Positions 46,396 to 58,949 of a stretch of DNA of 64,000 nt are shown piece by piece (positions within the stretch are counted from its first letter, which is position 1; each line of letters starts with the position of its first letter). The translations under genes were made by a program, and so were the position numbers. This stretch comes from Oreocharis arfaki (Eukaryota; Chordata; Aves; Passeriformes; Paramythiidae): positions 4,160-68,159 of the forward strand of contig VZRR01011613.1 in the NCBI GenBank assembly GCA_013398015.1, given 5' to 3'. Below the pieces are notes generated by a model. It was given only the letters and a program-made list of their open reading frames with translations. It did not search any database and was not told the DNA's origin.

Positions 46396-49300
46396 TTAAA
46401 AGAAAATTAAAATTTGTATCATCTACAACTTAACAGCTTGGGGTTTTGGGATCCTGTTCCCTTTTCCTTGGGTTGCTGTAGGGATTTTTGTGGGAGCTGT
46501 GTTGGGAGCTTTCACAGAGCCTGCAGAAGCTCTTGAGAACTTCTTTCACCATCCTCATGCAAAATGTGATGTTCAGTCACCCCCAACACATGGAGACTAG
46601 CACTCTGCCGTGAACAGCACTGTCCTCTGTGGCTCTTCGCTAAAGCTTGCTGGACATGAACTTGTCCAATGTCAAGTTGCGTTTATGGCCATGCTAAAGT
46701 CTCCGGAGCATGTTTAGTTCCTTTCTTAGCCCAGTAGTGCCTGGCTGTGCTCAATCTCTGTCTATGCTGTCTCTGTGTAGGACAGAAGTGTTTTTACTGG
46801 GAAATTCAGCAGCATGAGAAAGGGGTTGATAAATAGTTAACTCATGTAGGCATGAGTTAACTATTAAGAGACAACAAATGTTAATCACAAAACCTAAGAA
46901 GCAGGATTTGCCTTAATTTTGTCAAGATAAGAACAAGATCTGTTGAAAACCAGCACAGAAACAGCTGAATCAATCCAACAAAGGACTGTGCATGCTCCAG
47001 AAAGAAAGGTGAAAAGTGCATTGACATGAAGACTACTAATCTTCATCAGAAAGATGCCTGAGGAAGAAGAGGAGCCTTCCTCAGTGCGACCACCAGGGTA
47101 CACAGCACACGCGTGGCATGTGTGCTGATGATATTAATGACTTCCAAGAAGTAATTTGTATAACCACTCCTATCCCAAAGAAGGTAGTGAACATTCATGA
47201 ATTTTACCCATAATACTGGACTGTATGGAGTGCTGTGTGTGTGTTTGGAGGAGTAATCCCCCACGTATCTGGAGCCAAAGAAAGCAAATACCCGCTCTGA
47301 CTCTGTCTCCAAAGTGTCTCTTGGCCCACTTTGAGGCGATTCAAGCACAGTGTCATTTTTAGTAGAATAATGACTTTGAAATAGTCTTGAAACGTCACTA
47401 TAATGCCACAATCTGCTTGTTTTTTCACTACAGTTTAGAATTTTCCAGCAATAATACATAATGCTAGTCAAGTTCTATTTTCTTTATGCAGTATTTTGAT
47501 CAACAGAGGGTTTTTCTCTTGCTAAGATATCTGATTGCCAGGTAGGTTTTTGAGGATCACATTTTTCCCTCTGATTCAACAACACTTTTCCCCCCTCTCA
47601 TCTTTAATCTTTCTTTCCAGAAAAGAAGAAATCACAAAGTTTAACCAGATCCTTTATCTTTCCATTTTCTCTAGTTTAAGCAAATTGGAAAACAGGGAAA
47701 TATGTTTTAAAAAAATTAAATTCAAACCAGAGGAAGTCTCTGGTATTCCCTCAACTAAGAGAGACCTTGTAATATACATTGGCAGAACATATGAGTGATA
47801 TCTATGTACATGCTGGTTTTTCATCTTTATTTTTCTCTTGGCAATTCTACTACTTTTATTCTGCGTATATTTTCTGTTTGTATTTTATCACGGGCCCAGT
47901 CATCTTTGTTTAAACTTTTTTTCCTATAATTTTCTTCTTTTCCCTGTGTTTCTTCTGGTTGAAAACTGACTTACTCACAGCATTAAAGCATTTTGAAGGA
48001 AATCTTCCATATCTGCCCCAATTCTAAATTCTCATAGCAATTTGCTGGTACATTTATCTTTCATTTAAGTCGCTAAATGGTTTCTTTTCCATTCTGTTGC
48101 ACTGTCATTTTTTCCCAATTATCCATCAGTTTCAGTATTTCTGTGCTTTAGAGATGAACAATAACAACTTCAGGTAGTGTGCTGTATTAAATTATTTATT
48201 CTGCTGTCCTTATCAGGAGCTTGGTAGTCTACAAACTCAGAAATGTACAAGACATACAACGAAGACTTGGAAATTTAGACTCAGAGTGCTTTTGATCTTA
48301 GAACTATGCATTTAAACACATGAAAACAAGGGGTCATGCAGATAAATTTACCATTTAAGAAGTGTTTTGGAGCAATGTATTGGAGAATCCACAGCTGGTT
48401 CTCACAGCACCCTCCAAAGAGCATCTCTGGAACTCCACTCTTACAGGTTCCTCATGGGTTTTGGCCAGATTCAACATGCTTTTTCAAACTACCCTTTATC
48501 TAACAGCTTCTCCCATTATTTGAATTACTGATAGTTGGCTTCACCCTGTTTTTATTAATTATGGATATGATTAATCTACATTAATATGAATTAGTAAAAC
48601 CCCACTGCAGAAAAGCAACACAGTGAAGCACATTATAAGTGAAAAGCTACAGTTTAAGTGGCAAGTTTTACCCTGTCAGTGGATGTCACCCAACATGTAT
48701 TGCAGCGGCTGCCAGCATGAATTCAACACTTCATATGTGCCTCTGATGAGCCCTGTATCATCTGAAGATAAATACATGAGCATGTCACAACTTGAATTCT
48801 GTTTGGCTGCCTGGAATAGTCTGTAACTCAGAATCTTCCTATTCTCTGGCAAGAAATTCTCATCAAGCAGACAAATCTGTGCAAATCTGGTCTCTGACGT
48901 CAAGAAATCCCAGACTTTGGGTGCCCCTCTCAGCACACAGGGCAACTTCTGTGCTGCTGGAAGCTGCAGCTGCTTAGCTGAAGTACAATATTGAAGACAC
49001 TCAATATGTAGTTGCTCACCTGTCGGGTATATGACCCTCTCAATCACTGCCTTTCTTTATCTGCCTCTCTCATTCAAGCAGTGGGTGAGATCCTGCAGGC
49101 TCTCAGCTGGAGCTGAGCTCTTCATCCTCCTGTTGCATATGGATCAGGGAATGATGCTGCAGCTCTGCCTTCAGCTCTGGAATCTACTCACTTGCATGAG
49201 AAAATAGCACTGTGCTCCAGCTGTACCATTCTATAAAGAAGTCAGGGTTTTTATTTTCCACTTTTCATGGAAATTGCACATAGACCCTAAATAAAATAAT

Positions 49301-49494
49301 ATTTTTTATTAAGATTCAAAACTTTTATCCAGGCCAAATACAGAAAAATCTACAGTTTTCCCCTGAATAATTTTGTCTGCTTATAGACCTGAGTGAGAGA
49401 CACAAACTGATTTCTTCATGTGTTTTTGATAACTAACCCTGACTAACCCGACTAAGATCTGACTAACCTTTTGAGGGCACCATTCTGGCACTGG
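46396..49494. other. Unique DNA with a perfect hairpin, no gene seen
   Basis: No transposable element is recognised here. The 141-codon minus frame at 47046-47471 overlaps another open frame and resembles no known protein. Likewise the 123-codon minus frame at 48676-49047. A perfect inverted repeat lies at 46832-46865. A loose tandem run of GACTAACC-like units lies at about 49431-49468, just before the next LTR. Confidence 0.4.
46832..46865. repeat. Perfect 15-bp inverted repeat, 4-base loop
   Basis: AATAGTTAACTCATG (46832-46846), loop TAGG, then the exact reverse complement (46851-46865). It contains GTTAACT, a half-site-like motif of HNF1-class homeodomain factors. It could form a cruciform in DNA or a hairpin in RNA; the stem is too short for a microRNA precursor. 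Confidence 0.95.
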
Positions 49495-50010
49495 TGGCAC
49501 GATGCCCAAAACTGGGCAAGAAAATAAAATTCTATAGTCAGTCAGCTACAGAGCAGGTATTTGTTTATTCAGTGCTGGGAGTGAGAGGGATCTCTCTGCC
49601 ACAAAACTCACTCAGTCTTTAGCCTTCAGTTACATTTTAAAAGTCCTTCCACACAATGTCACAACTACAACATATCATTAACATCCTCATATTTGCATAA
49701 AGCTGTGTCATGATTTTACAACAGTTTGTTGCTTCCACGCATACGTCAGTTCTTTCTGTGGGAGTTGTCAGTCTTCTGGTGCTCTTTTGATGAAAGCTTC
49801 TCTAGTCTTCCTCACGTTTGAACTTTTTACCTCTATTTTCAGTGTATGCCTGGTGCTTCTTGTTTTTCAGCCTAACTTGCTTTTAGGTAATTTTGCAGTT
49901 TGCAAAATTAAAACTTGCTATCGTGCTCTTGATGGCACGTGTTACCTCACTGGCTTTACTATCTTGTTTGCTCTGTTTTCTTGCTTGCTTTACCTGCACA
50001 TCTTGTTACA
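49495..50010 (-). mobile_element. Probable ERV LTR, minus strand (limits uncertain)
   Basis: The plus-strand run gagcaggtatttgtttattc, then agtgctgggagtgagaggg, is the reverse complement of an R/U5 junction with an AATAAAC signal (complement of about 49564-49569), typical of avian LTRs. A TATA-like TTTTAAAA (near 49636) lies at a sensible distance on the U3 side. Just outside, at 49470-49500, sequence such as ttgagggcaccattctggcac could be the start of the leader. I could not define the ends: a TG...CA pair with a 4-bp CTGG duplication (49491-49494 and 49950-49953) is possible but could be chance. The 78-codon plus frame at 49787-50023 lies in the U3 side and is not treated as a gene. Confidence 0.55.
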
Positions 50011-52612
50011 GTGTTACGTGTAGTTAACCTTTTGTTAAATACCACTTAGGCTTCAGACGGAGGAATGATATGTTCCAGTGGGATATATGCAAATTCAGTT
50101 CAAACGTCTCCAAGCAGGACAGGAACTAAATGTACCACATAGCAGAGGAACTTTTTAATCAGTGGCTACTAAGCCTTTCTTCCACGACTATCTGTTGCAT
50201 CATCTAAAGAAAAATCCTGAAAGGTCTGTCTTGTTTTTCATTTCAAAAAAACTCTGAATTTCCAGGTTTGCATTGCTGACAAAGCATCTCTTTTATTTTC
50301 CATCCCCTCTTACAGCCTCTGCACAAGCAGTACTTTCCTGATCAATAAATTTATTTTCCAGAGCAGCTTTGACAAGAAGAACTAGCTGAAACAGAGCTAT
50401 ACTTTAGCACCTTCTAAGACGCCTCTGTCAAGTTAGGATTTAGGGAAGACCAGGAAGTCTGTATAAATACTGCTAAATTTAAATTGTGCAGAGGGAAGGA
50501 ACCACATTTCCATGCCCCACAGTCGAAGTTTTCATATTAGTAAACAAAAGGCATGTGAAAACAGGGGGATGGTCCCAAGAAACATAAAACACAAAGCTGC
50601 ATCTCTGTCTATGTCTAGCTAGGCCACAGGGCATCTTTGACAATCCTCATGTAGTTTAATCTTCTGTATGTTAGGTGAGAAGTTCCTAGTCTGGCTGTAC
50701 AGTTTCCTTCACAGAGACAGCTCCATTCACCTTGCTCTTCTGAAGTGCTGAAGTACAAATAAAACATGTACAAGGAGAAATAGAAAAGGAAGGAAGGTTG
50801 GGATTATATCCCATACCAACTTGCACTATCAGGCTTCTCCTGAGAGGTTTCAGACTGGTTTGTTTTTGAGAGTCTCTGCTTGTGCAGTGCTTGATAACAA
50901 CATACTTGAGACACCTTTGTCATGTAGGACAAAGCTCTTCCATCAGGAACGGCTCATCTTTCTCAATGACATTTCCATCTATGTTTTGAAGCGTAGGACT
51001 TAAACCCATCCTTCAAACACTTGGAAAAAACGTCACTGGTATTTGATGAGTGTATCTTTAGGTGCTAGAAGGATTCTTACTGCAGGGCTTTAGGGTCCTT
51101 TCCAAACCTAGGACATGAGGGCTGCTGTTGCTGGGACTGAGGCAGTTGAAGAGATCAATGCAACTGAACCCAGTGAACCTCCTCTGCGTGAGATCCTTCC
51201 TAAAACCTCATCCCGCTTGGAAACACCCTCTCCTATGAAGCACTGAGGATGTATAATCTCTTTACATAATTTGATCAAAAAAACCCCTTTGTTTCAGGGT
51301 GTCCTTGCTGAGCTGTGTCAGTGATGCTGTAATTCAGAGCAACTTGGTCTTCATGTGGACACAGCAGCTGTGACAAAACAGATTCTTCTGTGTAGACATG
51401 GATGGAGCTGGGAGCCCTTGGAGTCTTGAGCACAGAACAGAAAAGCTGAGCCTGTACTCAGGCAGGTGGGGTGAGGATGGGCAGAGCAAATCATTCTCCC
51501 GGAGCATGACTGCTGCTTTCATGATCTGCTGCTGGGTGAGAAAGCCTCAACAGCCTCCAGCAAGCTCAGTCCAGCCTTAAAAGGCAGATTCCTGTGAGTA
51601 GAAGTCATGTCTGTTTGTCCCATGTCCTCATGTGTTCAGTATTAAGGGAAGCAAGAACAAGATTTACATGATGAAGCTTTGCCAGGGACAAGTCAAGTTC
51701 AAGTTAAAATTAGTTACAAAGTACCTGTTCACCTCAGGACACCTTCCCTTTCCCATCCTTGGGCCAAGTAACACAACTGTACAAATTATAATAATCCATA
51801 TCAAAATTATTTCCATGACAAAGAAAATATCCATGCAGATATGTGCTGAAATACACACCAGCTTTTGCTGATAGAACCTTCCCTTTAAAACAAACCTTTG
51901 GATAGTTTGGTTGGTTTGTTTCAACTTCTGCTGTTTCAAGGAGATTTCTTCCTTCCTGGAAAGCACTGGGTACTTTTTTGAGGAGTTCCTGTGTGTATCA
52001 GCAGCTCCTGAATACAGGACTTTTGACAACCTATGCACTCTCTTGAAATATATACTCTGACTCTTTCTCACCTCCTACATCAATCTCCTTGGTGACAGAG
52101 TGACACCAGGCCACTTTGTGCTCTTTGTGACTTTGCTTCTTTCAAAGGATTTAGAGTTTCCCCCTTTTTTATCCTTTGTGTGCTCATCCCATTCATTGAT
52201 CTCTGTTTTTTGTGTTTGATGATTTATTGATGAATAAAATGTGTCCTGTTTCTCTAAACAATCTTGATCCTTAACCAAAACACCACAAAGCTCAATAAAA
52301 ATCCAAGACACCAGGAATAAACCCAGGAGATAGGAGCAAACAATAAGAATGGAGAAGGGAATATTCTAATAATTTTTTTCCTAAACACTATTTCCTCATG
52401 CATTTATATGAGGTTTTCCAGAGCCAACTTTGACCACGAGATACAAAGTACTAATTCATTTCTGTTTCAATTACAAATTGTTGGAACTTCTTTTTCTGTT
52501 GGTCTGAATGTAGACATATGAATACTCAAAAAATAATATATGCATTTCTTTCTCTGCTATTTAATTAATGAATGATCAGGGTCATAATCAGTCAGTCAGA
52601 TTCAAATCTTTT

Positions 52613-52628
52613 AAAAAAAAAAAAAAAA
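52613..52628. repeat. Poly-A run
   Basis: Sixteen consecutive A residues without an adjoining recognisable retrocopy. Confidence 0.9.
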
Positions 52629-55600
52629 GATTTTCACAGCAATAGAAATGGTGAAATATCCAAGCTTTCAAATGAGCCCCTCTGTGCAAGCTCTGTAATA
52701 AACACACCTTCAACATATTCTGACCTCTCCATTTTTCACTGCAAAGATTAATAATAGGTATCTTAGCAACGATGCTGTATTGTCAGCACATGTTGGGGAC
52801 TTGGCAGCATTCATGGTTGATCTGCTATAAGCTTAGATTGAATGCCATTAGCTAGATGCCACTTTGCCTCTGGATTTTATTGCTAAATTTTTATTGCAGG
52901 AGGGGGAGAAAATACCATGCCGACACAGTTAGTATTTGGACCACAGCAGAAAGGTCTGGATCACTTACATGGCTGGTGTGTTGTAAAACCCCTGTAATAA
53001 ATGATATTTTAACCATTTGAAAACTGAATCTATTTGTGGTAATTTCTGCATAGAGTAGTCATTAAACTGCATGCAGTTATGAATGCAATGGTTACGGGTT
53101 TGATTCACAAGAATAAGGGTTCAAATGACAGCCCTGAACCTGGAGAATCAGGTACATTTGGTCATCTGTTGGCTGACTCCTCTGTCAAAGACAGATTCAC
53201 AAGATGATATTAGTGCCTAAAACAAGGATGATATAACTGCATCCAAAACTTTTAAATACAAAATCCCTTTTTAGCTACTGCACAAAAAAAGCCACAAATA
53301 AAATCTGTATGTGGGTGTTTGGGCACTGATGGGTTTTGCTGAAAAGGGGCAACAATTAAACTCTGTTTATAGTTCTTAGACTTGCAAAAATCTGAAGTGA
53401 GGGATTAATGCAGTCAGCTTGTCCTCATGGCTACAGGAGAGACACCAGTAAGAACATCCTTGGTGCATGGTCTTCCCCTTCACAATATTTGATTAAGCCA
53501 GCAGTAAACTTCCACTGCTTTTTGAGGGCAGAGGGATCTCACCCCTAATTTGATCAGTAAAGACTGAAAAATGAACAAAACTCTGGAAAGTGATATGGAT
53601 TGAACCTTTAAGGGTTGCCAGTCACCAAGCTTCAAACCAGCTGTGACCAATCAGACAGGCAGAGCTGTGTAATTCTAGGGTAGTTTTCAGAGTACTAAAT
53701 AACACTAGACAAAAGGTTGGAAATTTCTTCCTGGAGCTTTAAAATGCTGTAACATTTAACATCTGTCCCTTGGCTAATCCCTGCTCAGCGATAGCATGAG
53801 TTCAATAATTTCCTACGGTTTTGGAAAAGCTCATTCATTTTTAACTGCTACATAGGCTTAGTCATGTCTGTCTCTGCCCCAGCGTTTCCCTTTCCCCGAA
53901 TGCCTGTATTTGCAGGTTTTCATGGGACAATCTGACTCAATACCAGAGTCAGACATGAATGGGGAGAACAACAAACCTATTCTGGAACAGGTTTTCAAAC
54001 TGTGACACATGAGGTGGCCCATGACCCTTGAGATAACAAGTGTTAGCTCATTTCCTTAAACTAACTCAGTTTTCCCCTGTAATTTCCATGTTTCCAGTGT
54101 AGCGAATCAATTACTAGTGGAAAAAACGAAAAATTATGACAATGAAAAAAAAAAAAGAGAAGGAGTCAGATCAATGCCAGAACAATTTAGTGTTCCTGCT
54201 ACCACACGGTTAATGGCATGATTGAATTTTTCTTTCCCTTGAAAATGTTTATACTCAGTAGTATGTAATTTCTTGTGCTTGAGATTAGAGACAATGCAAT
54301 TATAAATCCAGATCTGATGCATAATTTTCTAATATAGTCAACTTTTCCCACTGTTCCTATACTACAGCCATCTCTAATTTATTTCTCGTTAGGCTCTGGC
54401 ATCACTAGTTAGGAGTAAAGCATTCAGAAGTAAATCAACAGACCTGAGAAGAATTTTTAATAATTATTCTGTAAAAATACACCAAAAGTTAAATTATTCA
54501 GTCATATAGGGCTTTTTTTCTTTAACTTCTATTTCAGAATTTTTAAAAAATTCAACTGCCCCCTCTTTTTTCTTCACATCCATTAATCTGTACCCTGGGT
54601 AGTATGTCCCAAGTGCATTTATCATAAATAGGTTATCTGAAATCGTTATCACCGAAGAAAATCAAACTAAAGTTTATTTCAGCTACTCATGTTATATTTC
54701 GCATTGTATATTCCCTGGAGACCAGATTATGAGCTTTGAAGTCTCTCTCTCTCGAAGAGCTTTTCCTGGTTGTCACTCTATCTTGCTTTGCTGGTTTGGA
54801 GTCAGGCACATAATAGCAGTTCTTCGCTCTCTCTGTGGTATTTGATATATTATAGACAGGGGGAAAACATCCAAAACTATCAGCATGCATCCTGCCTCCT
54901 CTGCTTAGTCTGCAGGTACAGCAGTCCCTGATAGGAACATAGGGCAGAGAACACAGAGGACATACCTTTGGTACCATTCAGTGAAGCTTTGTGACACCAT
55001 CCCCCATCCAACCTAAAAATGCCCTTAAAATGGAGAATAATGCACTGAATTTAATTCCTTGGTTCCACACCAGGGGAATTGTCCCTGTTGAATTTCTGCA
55101 GATTGTTGTGTCAATGTGTTAGTCACCTGAGGACACTTTGTCCTGTTAAAATGCCAGTGATGCTTCTTCTCACTTGGAATTTTGTTCACTTCATATTTAA
55201 GTTTAGTGGATTGGGGCCCCTTGTTCTTTTAAGGAAATTCCCTAGTACTCTGAGGCCTGGGGCTCCTGCACAGAGGGGTCTTCCACTGCTGGTAATTATT
55301 AAATGAGAGGATTTTTAAAAAGTACTCCTTTTTTATTGGCTCCTCTCACAAATACCATTTGATTCGTTCCATTTAATTGTATCTATTAGAGCCCTCTCTT
55401 TGTGATTTGATAGCGTATTTTTACTTGCAAAACCTAAGACTCATTGTATTCATAAGTAAGTGAAAATATGTGATAAAAACTTGAATTCATGTGCTTTTCT
55501 CTTTTGTAATGTGTGTTTTGCACCTCTCCAAAGAAATACATTCAACATGCCTTGCTCATATTTGCTTTTGCTTTAGTCCCTTGCACTGTAATTCCTTATT

Positions 55601-55894
55601 AAAATACTGAATTAGGGAGTTGATGAAGATACAGAGGGCCTTACACCTTTAGGTCTCTTTTCCTTTTGTGCAGATTGGCAGTGCTGACGGAGATTGCCCC
55701 CATAAAGAATATTTAGTGCCCCTTTTCCTATGAATTCTGTTGGATTATCTGCCCTGTCTGTGACAGGTATGAAGCGCCTTCCCCACAGAACCCAGGAGGT
55801 CACATCACTTACTACTTATTGTCCAAACCAACAAATCAACAACCTGAACTGGAATTTTGGTACCAGTCAAAGAAAATGTTGGAAAAAACAAAAC

Positions 55895-55919
55895 CAACAA
55901 CAACAACAACAACAACAAC
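55895..55919. repeat. (CAA)n microsatellite
   Basis: Eight uninterrupted CAA units. A frame across it encodes a glutamine run, but nothing around it suggests an exon. Confidence 0.95.
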
Positions 55920-58408
55920 GCTAAACCCAATAATATCAATAATATAACAAAAATAAAGATGACACCAATGCAGTGGTCTATGAAATCACTGATGGTGACA
56001 GAAGAGTATTAAAAAATAGAATAAATAGGCAGTTAACTTTATAACGACACAAAGTGTTCTGCATTATTTGTATATTACTTTTCCCAGTGAGTTGTGAAAG
56101 CAATAGCAAACTAATAGTGATGCATAATATCAAAATAACCCACTGCCAAATTAACATCCGCTTTCAATTACACAGGTGTATCAGAAATTCAGCATATTCA
56201 TATGCTTAATTACAGATTGTTATTACCAGGAAGTAGAGAGATACTCTAGTAATTAAACAGAGTTGAAGATTATTGTACTCTTTCTTTATAAACTTATTTT
56301 GCTTGTTTAAAATAAATTACTGTTCTCAAACTGATCATGTTGAGGAGTACATCCATTATTTAAACAAAATTTGGGAGTGGAAATAGTTTATCTTTAAGAT
56401 GCACCTTATTTATTATTTTGAGGTTTTTGATTAATAATTGTAGGTCATTCATGCTATCAGTGCTTTGCTAGAGGTAACATCAAAAGCTTTCCTCTCAGAA
56501 GATGCTGATTTATCTCCTTTCTCAAACACTGAATATTGAGTGTCCAAAGTTCAGCCCCCACAAATGGAGACACATGAAACTGGAATTCCCATTAGCAAAT
56601 GTTGACCTTTTGCTCGTGTATCTCCCTAAAGGCATTCGACTGAAGAATTCCTACACGAGACAGATACTGACCTGGGATTATGGACTAAAATGTCAGAAGT
56701 GCCTGAAAAATTTATAGCCACTGAGTCTTGGTTTCGATGAGCCAACTTGGGACAACCAATGAGTCATCATAGCGCAAAAGAACAAACTGGCAGGGTGTGG
56801 GGTAGGATCTGGAAGCCGATATAGGATTTACAGAGACGCAAAGCCAGGCCAACAAACAAGAAAATAGGTAATGTTACAAGCTAATGTTTACATGTAGAGT
56901 TAAAAAAAAAAAAAAAGAGCAACAATCCCTCCGTGTTATTTTCTGGTAGAGATTTGCCCAGTATTTTCCTAAGTAGCAGAAATCTCCTGCAGAGCAGTTT
57001 TGGCCCAGCCCAGCATCTGTGAGGGTCTTCCTTGCTCGCTTTTGGGCAACCCCCACGTGGGGACAGGTCATTGCTCCCTTGGGCTTTCTGTTGAGTGCTC
57101 CCTCCTCTGGACCACACACCTATTTCAACACTGAAAGAAGCAGTGGGTTAGTCAGCTTTTCCTCTCATGGAAAAAAAAGGTGTGTGGGAGTCTCTTAGCC
57201 AGTTCGGAGAGCCAGATTCAGTCAGAATGTGAAACAAGAAGTAAACATGTGTTGCTGTTACATGAAATCATGGTGGCTTTCCTTGACTTGCCTGTACTTG
57301 GAGAGGAAAAAAACCACATTGCTGACATGGTGTTATTTCATATTTTCCTCCTCTGCTGCCACTATTAGTTTAATTGACCCCCTACTTCACTGCTGTTCAC
57401 AGACAACCCACTTGTGTCCATTCCTCTGTGGTTTATGCCCCAGTCCTTATCTTCAGCTGCATAAATTGGCTCACTTGAAAATTGCTGATACAGACCTGTC
57501 ATGGTGTTTTCCTCAGCTTTGTAAATTATGTTTTCCAGGTGAAGGACACTGTGTTAATGAACAGTCTGTATGCGCCTGCTTCACTTCAGGCTGTGTTGTC
57601 TAAGAGATGTGAAATGTCAGAGTGAACTTCATACAGCTGAACACAGGCAGGGAGAAAGATAAAAACAACGGATGAGAACCTCTCCAGTATGAATGGAAAA
57701 ATAATTAGATTTCCCTCACAGATCAGCACCCAAATCTTTTTGTCTACGGCTTTCTCACCAAGGAATCAGTAGAGAAAATTCTGTTATTAATTTTCAAATT
57801 AAATGAGCCTTAATATCAGCTTCTCCAGCTACTTCTGCTGTGGGGTCATGGGCATGGCTCAGGAGGTTCACTGAGTGCTGAGCTAGGCAGCAGCTGAGTT
57901 GAGTAGTAAAAACTGTACTAAGCTTCTCCTTATCCCTGGACATTAACGTGGGGAGAACTGGATTAACCTAATTAATTTCTAAACCTCTGTACTTCCTCTA
58001 GTTGTTCTCCCTCCTTCCCCCAGTTTTCTGTGACATATCCATGTAGCATCTCTGTATGTTATTCCTGACTTTACACAGTGGAAGAGAAGTATTTTTTCCT
58101 TCCCTCTTACCCAGCACACCAGACTTAACTCAAGCAGGACTGAAAACAAAGAGCAAGTGCATGAAATGCTGACCTTGTTCATGTAAATCTGTCACCAGAA
58201 TAGTTTGAAAATGGAATTTTCATCCCGTATGCATATCCTTTTAACTTAGAAACCATACCAAATGTAAAAGGATTGAGGGAAGCAGAGTTTAAATTTAATG
58301 AGATGTTTTAATTCCATAGTTTCAAATTTTGTTTCACTTCAGTGACTTCAGTGTTTCTGTTGGATGGTACAGCACAGCTGAGACAATGGAAATGAAATGC
58401 TGTGATAA

Positions 58409-58949
58409 TGCCACTGAAACTGCGGGAAAAACAAAAAACTCTCCAACAACATTTTTAGTGCTAGAGATTCAAGGCATTACTTTATTCTGGCCAGAATGTG
58501 CCACAGAAATAATTTTGTCCACACATAGCCCAGTTGTGCAGAGAAAATCATTCCATGACACATGGATTTTACTAGACTTGTCACATATTTTATACTGTCA
58601 AAACCCATAGAAATTCATTTGTTCAATGTTCATTGGTCCCAAGTTGCACAGTTCTTAGTATTTGGTTTCCTATTGGATATGGATTTCTTCGCCTCTGGTG
58701 CTAACTAGAGTCTCATTCTTATCTCTCTTTTCCCAGACCAGGTGTCTCTGATCATGCCAGGGGTGATGTCTGGAGTTGATGGTCGTTAATGGCCGTTAAT
58801 GGTTGTTATCTTTTGTGTATCTTCTGTTCTACTCCCAGTCTCTTGAGATGTTAAGCTCATCAGACCATGTCTGGTGGAACAGTCCCCTGAAAAAATACTT
58901 CAATTCCCTTCCCCTGAGGCAAAGGCGAACAAAACTGACTGAAGCTACA
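58409..58949 (-). mobile_element. Solo ERV LTR, family copy 2
   Basis: Second copy of the LTR seen at 45821-46395, in the same orientation and about 12 kb away, starting TGCCACTGAAACTG and ending CTGAAGCTACA. The same landmarks are present: AATAAA (complement of 58481-58486), a TATA box (complement of about 58588-58594), CCAAT boxes near 58629-58641, and a U3 with long identical stretches. It differs by a three-copy 10-bp tandem expansion at 58781-58809 and by lacking the CR1 insertion. No target duplication is evident (flanks GATAA and CAAAA). With no retroviral genes between the copies and unrelated flanks, the two are best read as independent insertions, not one provirus. Confidence 0.88.
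58781..58809. repeat. 10-bp tandem repeat inside the LTR
   Basis: GGTCGTTAAT, GGCCGTTAAT and GGTTGTTAT in a row. The sister LTR at 45821-46395 has a shorter version (ggtctgttaatggtcattat), so the array has expanded in this copy or contracted in the other. Confidence 0.8.

Larger units (their letters stand above)
50011..58408. other. Unique DNA, no gene; microsatellite and possible regulatory blocks
   Basis: About 8.4 kb without a clear transposable element. It contains poly-A runs at 52613-52628, 54145-54156 and near 56901, a (CAA)n microsatellite at 55895-55919, and AT-rich motif-dense blocks near 52735-53080 and 56040-56470. The 135-codon minus frame at 51664-52071 and the 124-codon plus frame at 57229-57603 resemble no known protein. 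Confidence 0.45.

Noticed and set aside
47046..47471. 141-codon minus-strand open frame
   Set aside because: No recognised domain, a second overlapping open frame, and length within what is expected by chance in 64 kb on six frames.
53041..53130. tRNA-like B box (gggttcaaatgac)
   Set aside because: There is no A box at proper spacing and no cloverleaf can be drawn; probably chance.
55853..55924. Polyglutamine-coding exon
   Set aside because: It is a (CAA)n microsatellite in non-coding DNA without splice sites or flanking conserved codons.
46396..58408. Interior of a full-length provirus between the two similar LTRs
   Set aside because: No gag, pol or env similarity is visible, the interval is too long and unique-looking, and the flanking bases do not form a shared target duplication.
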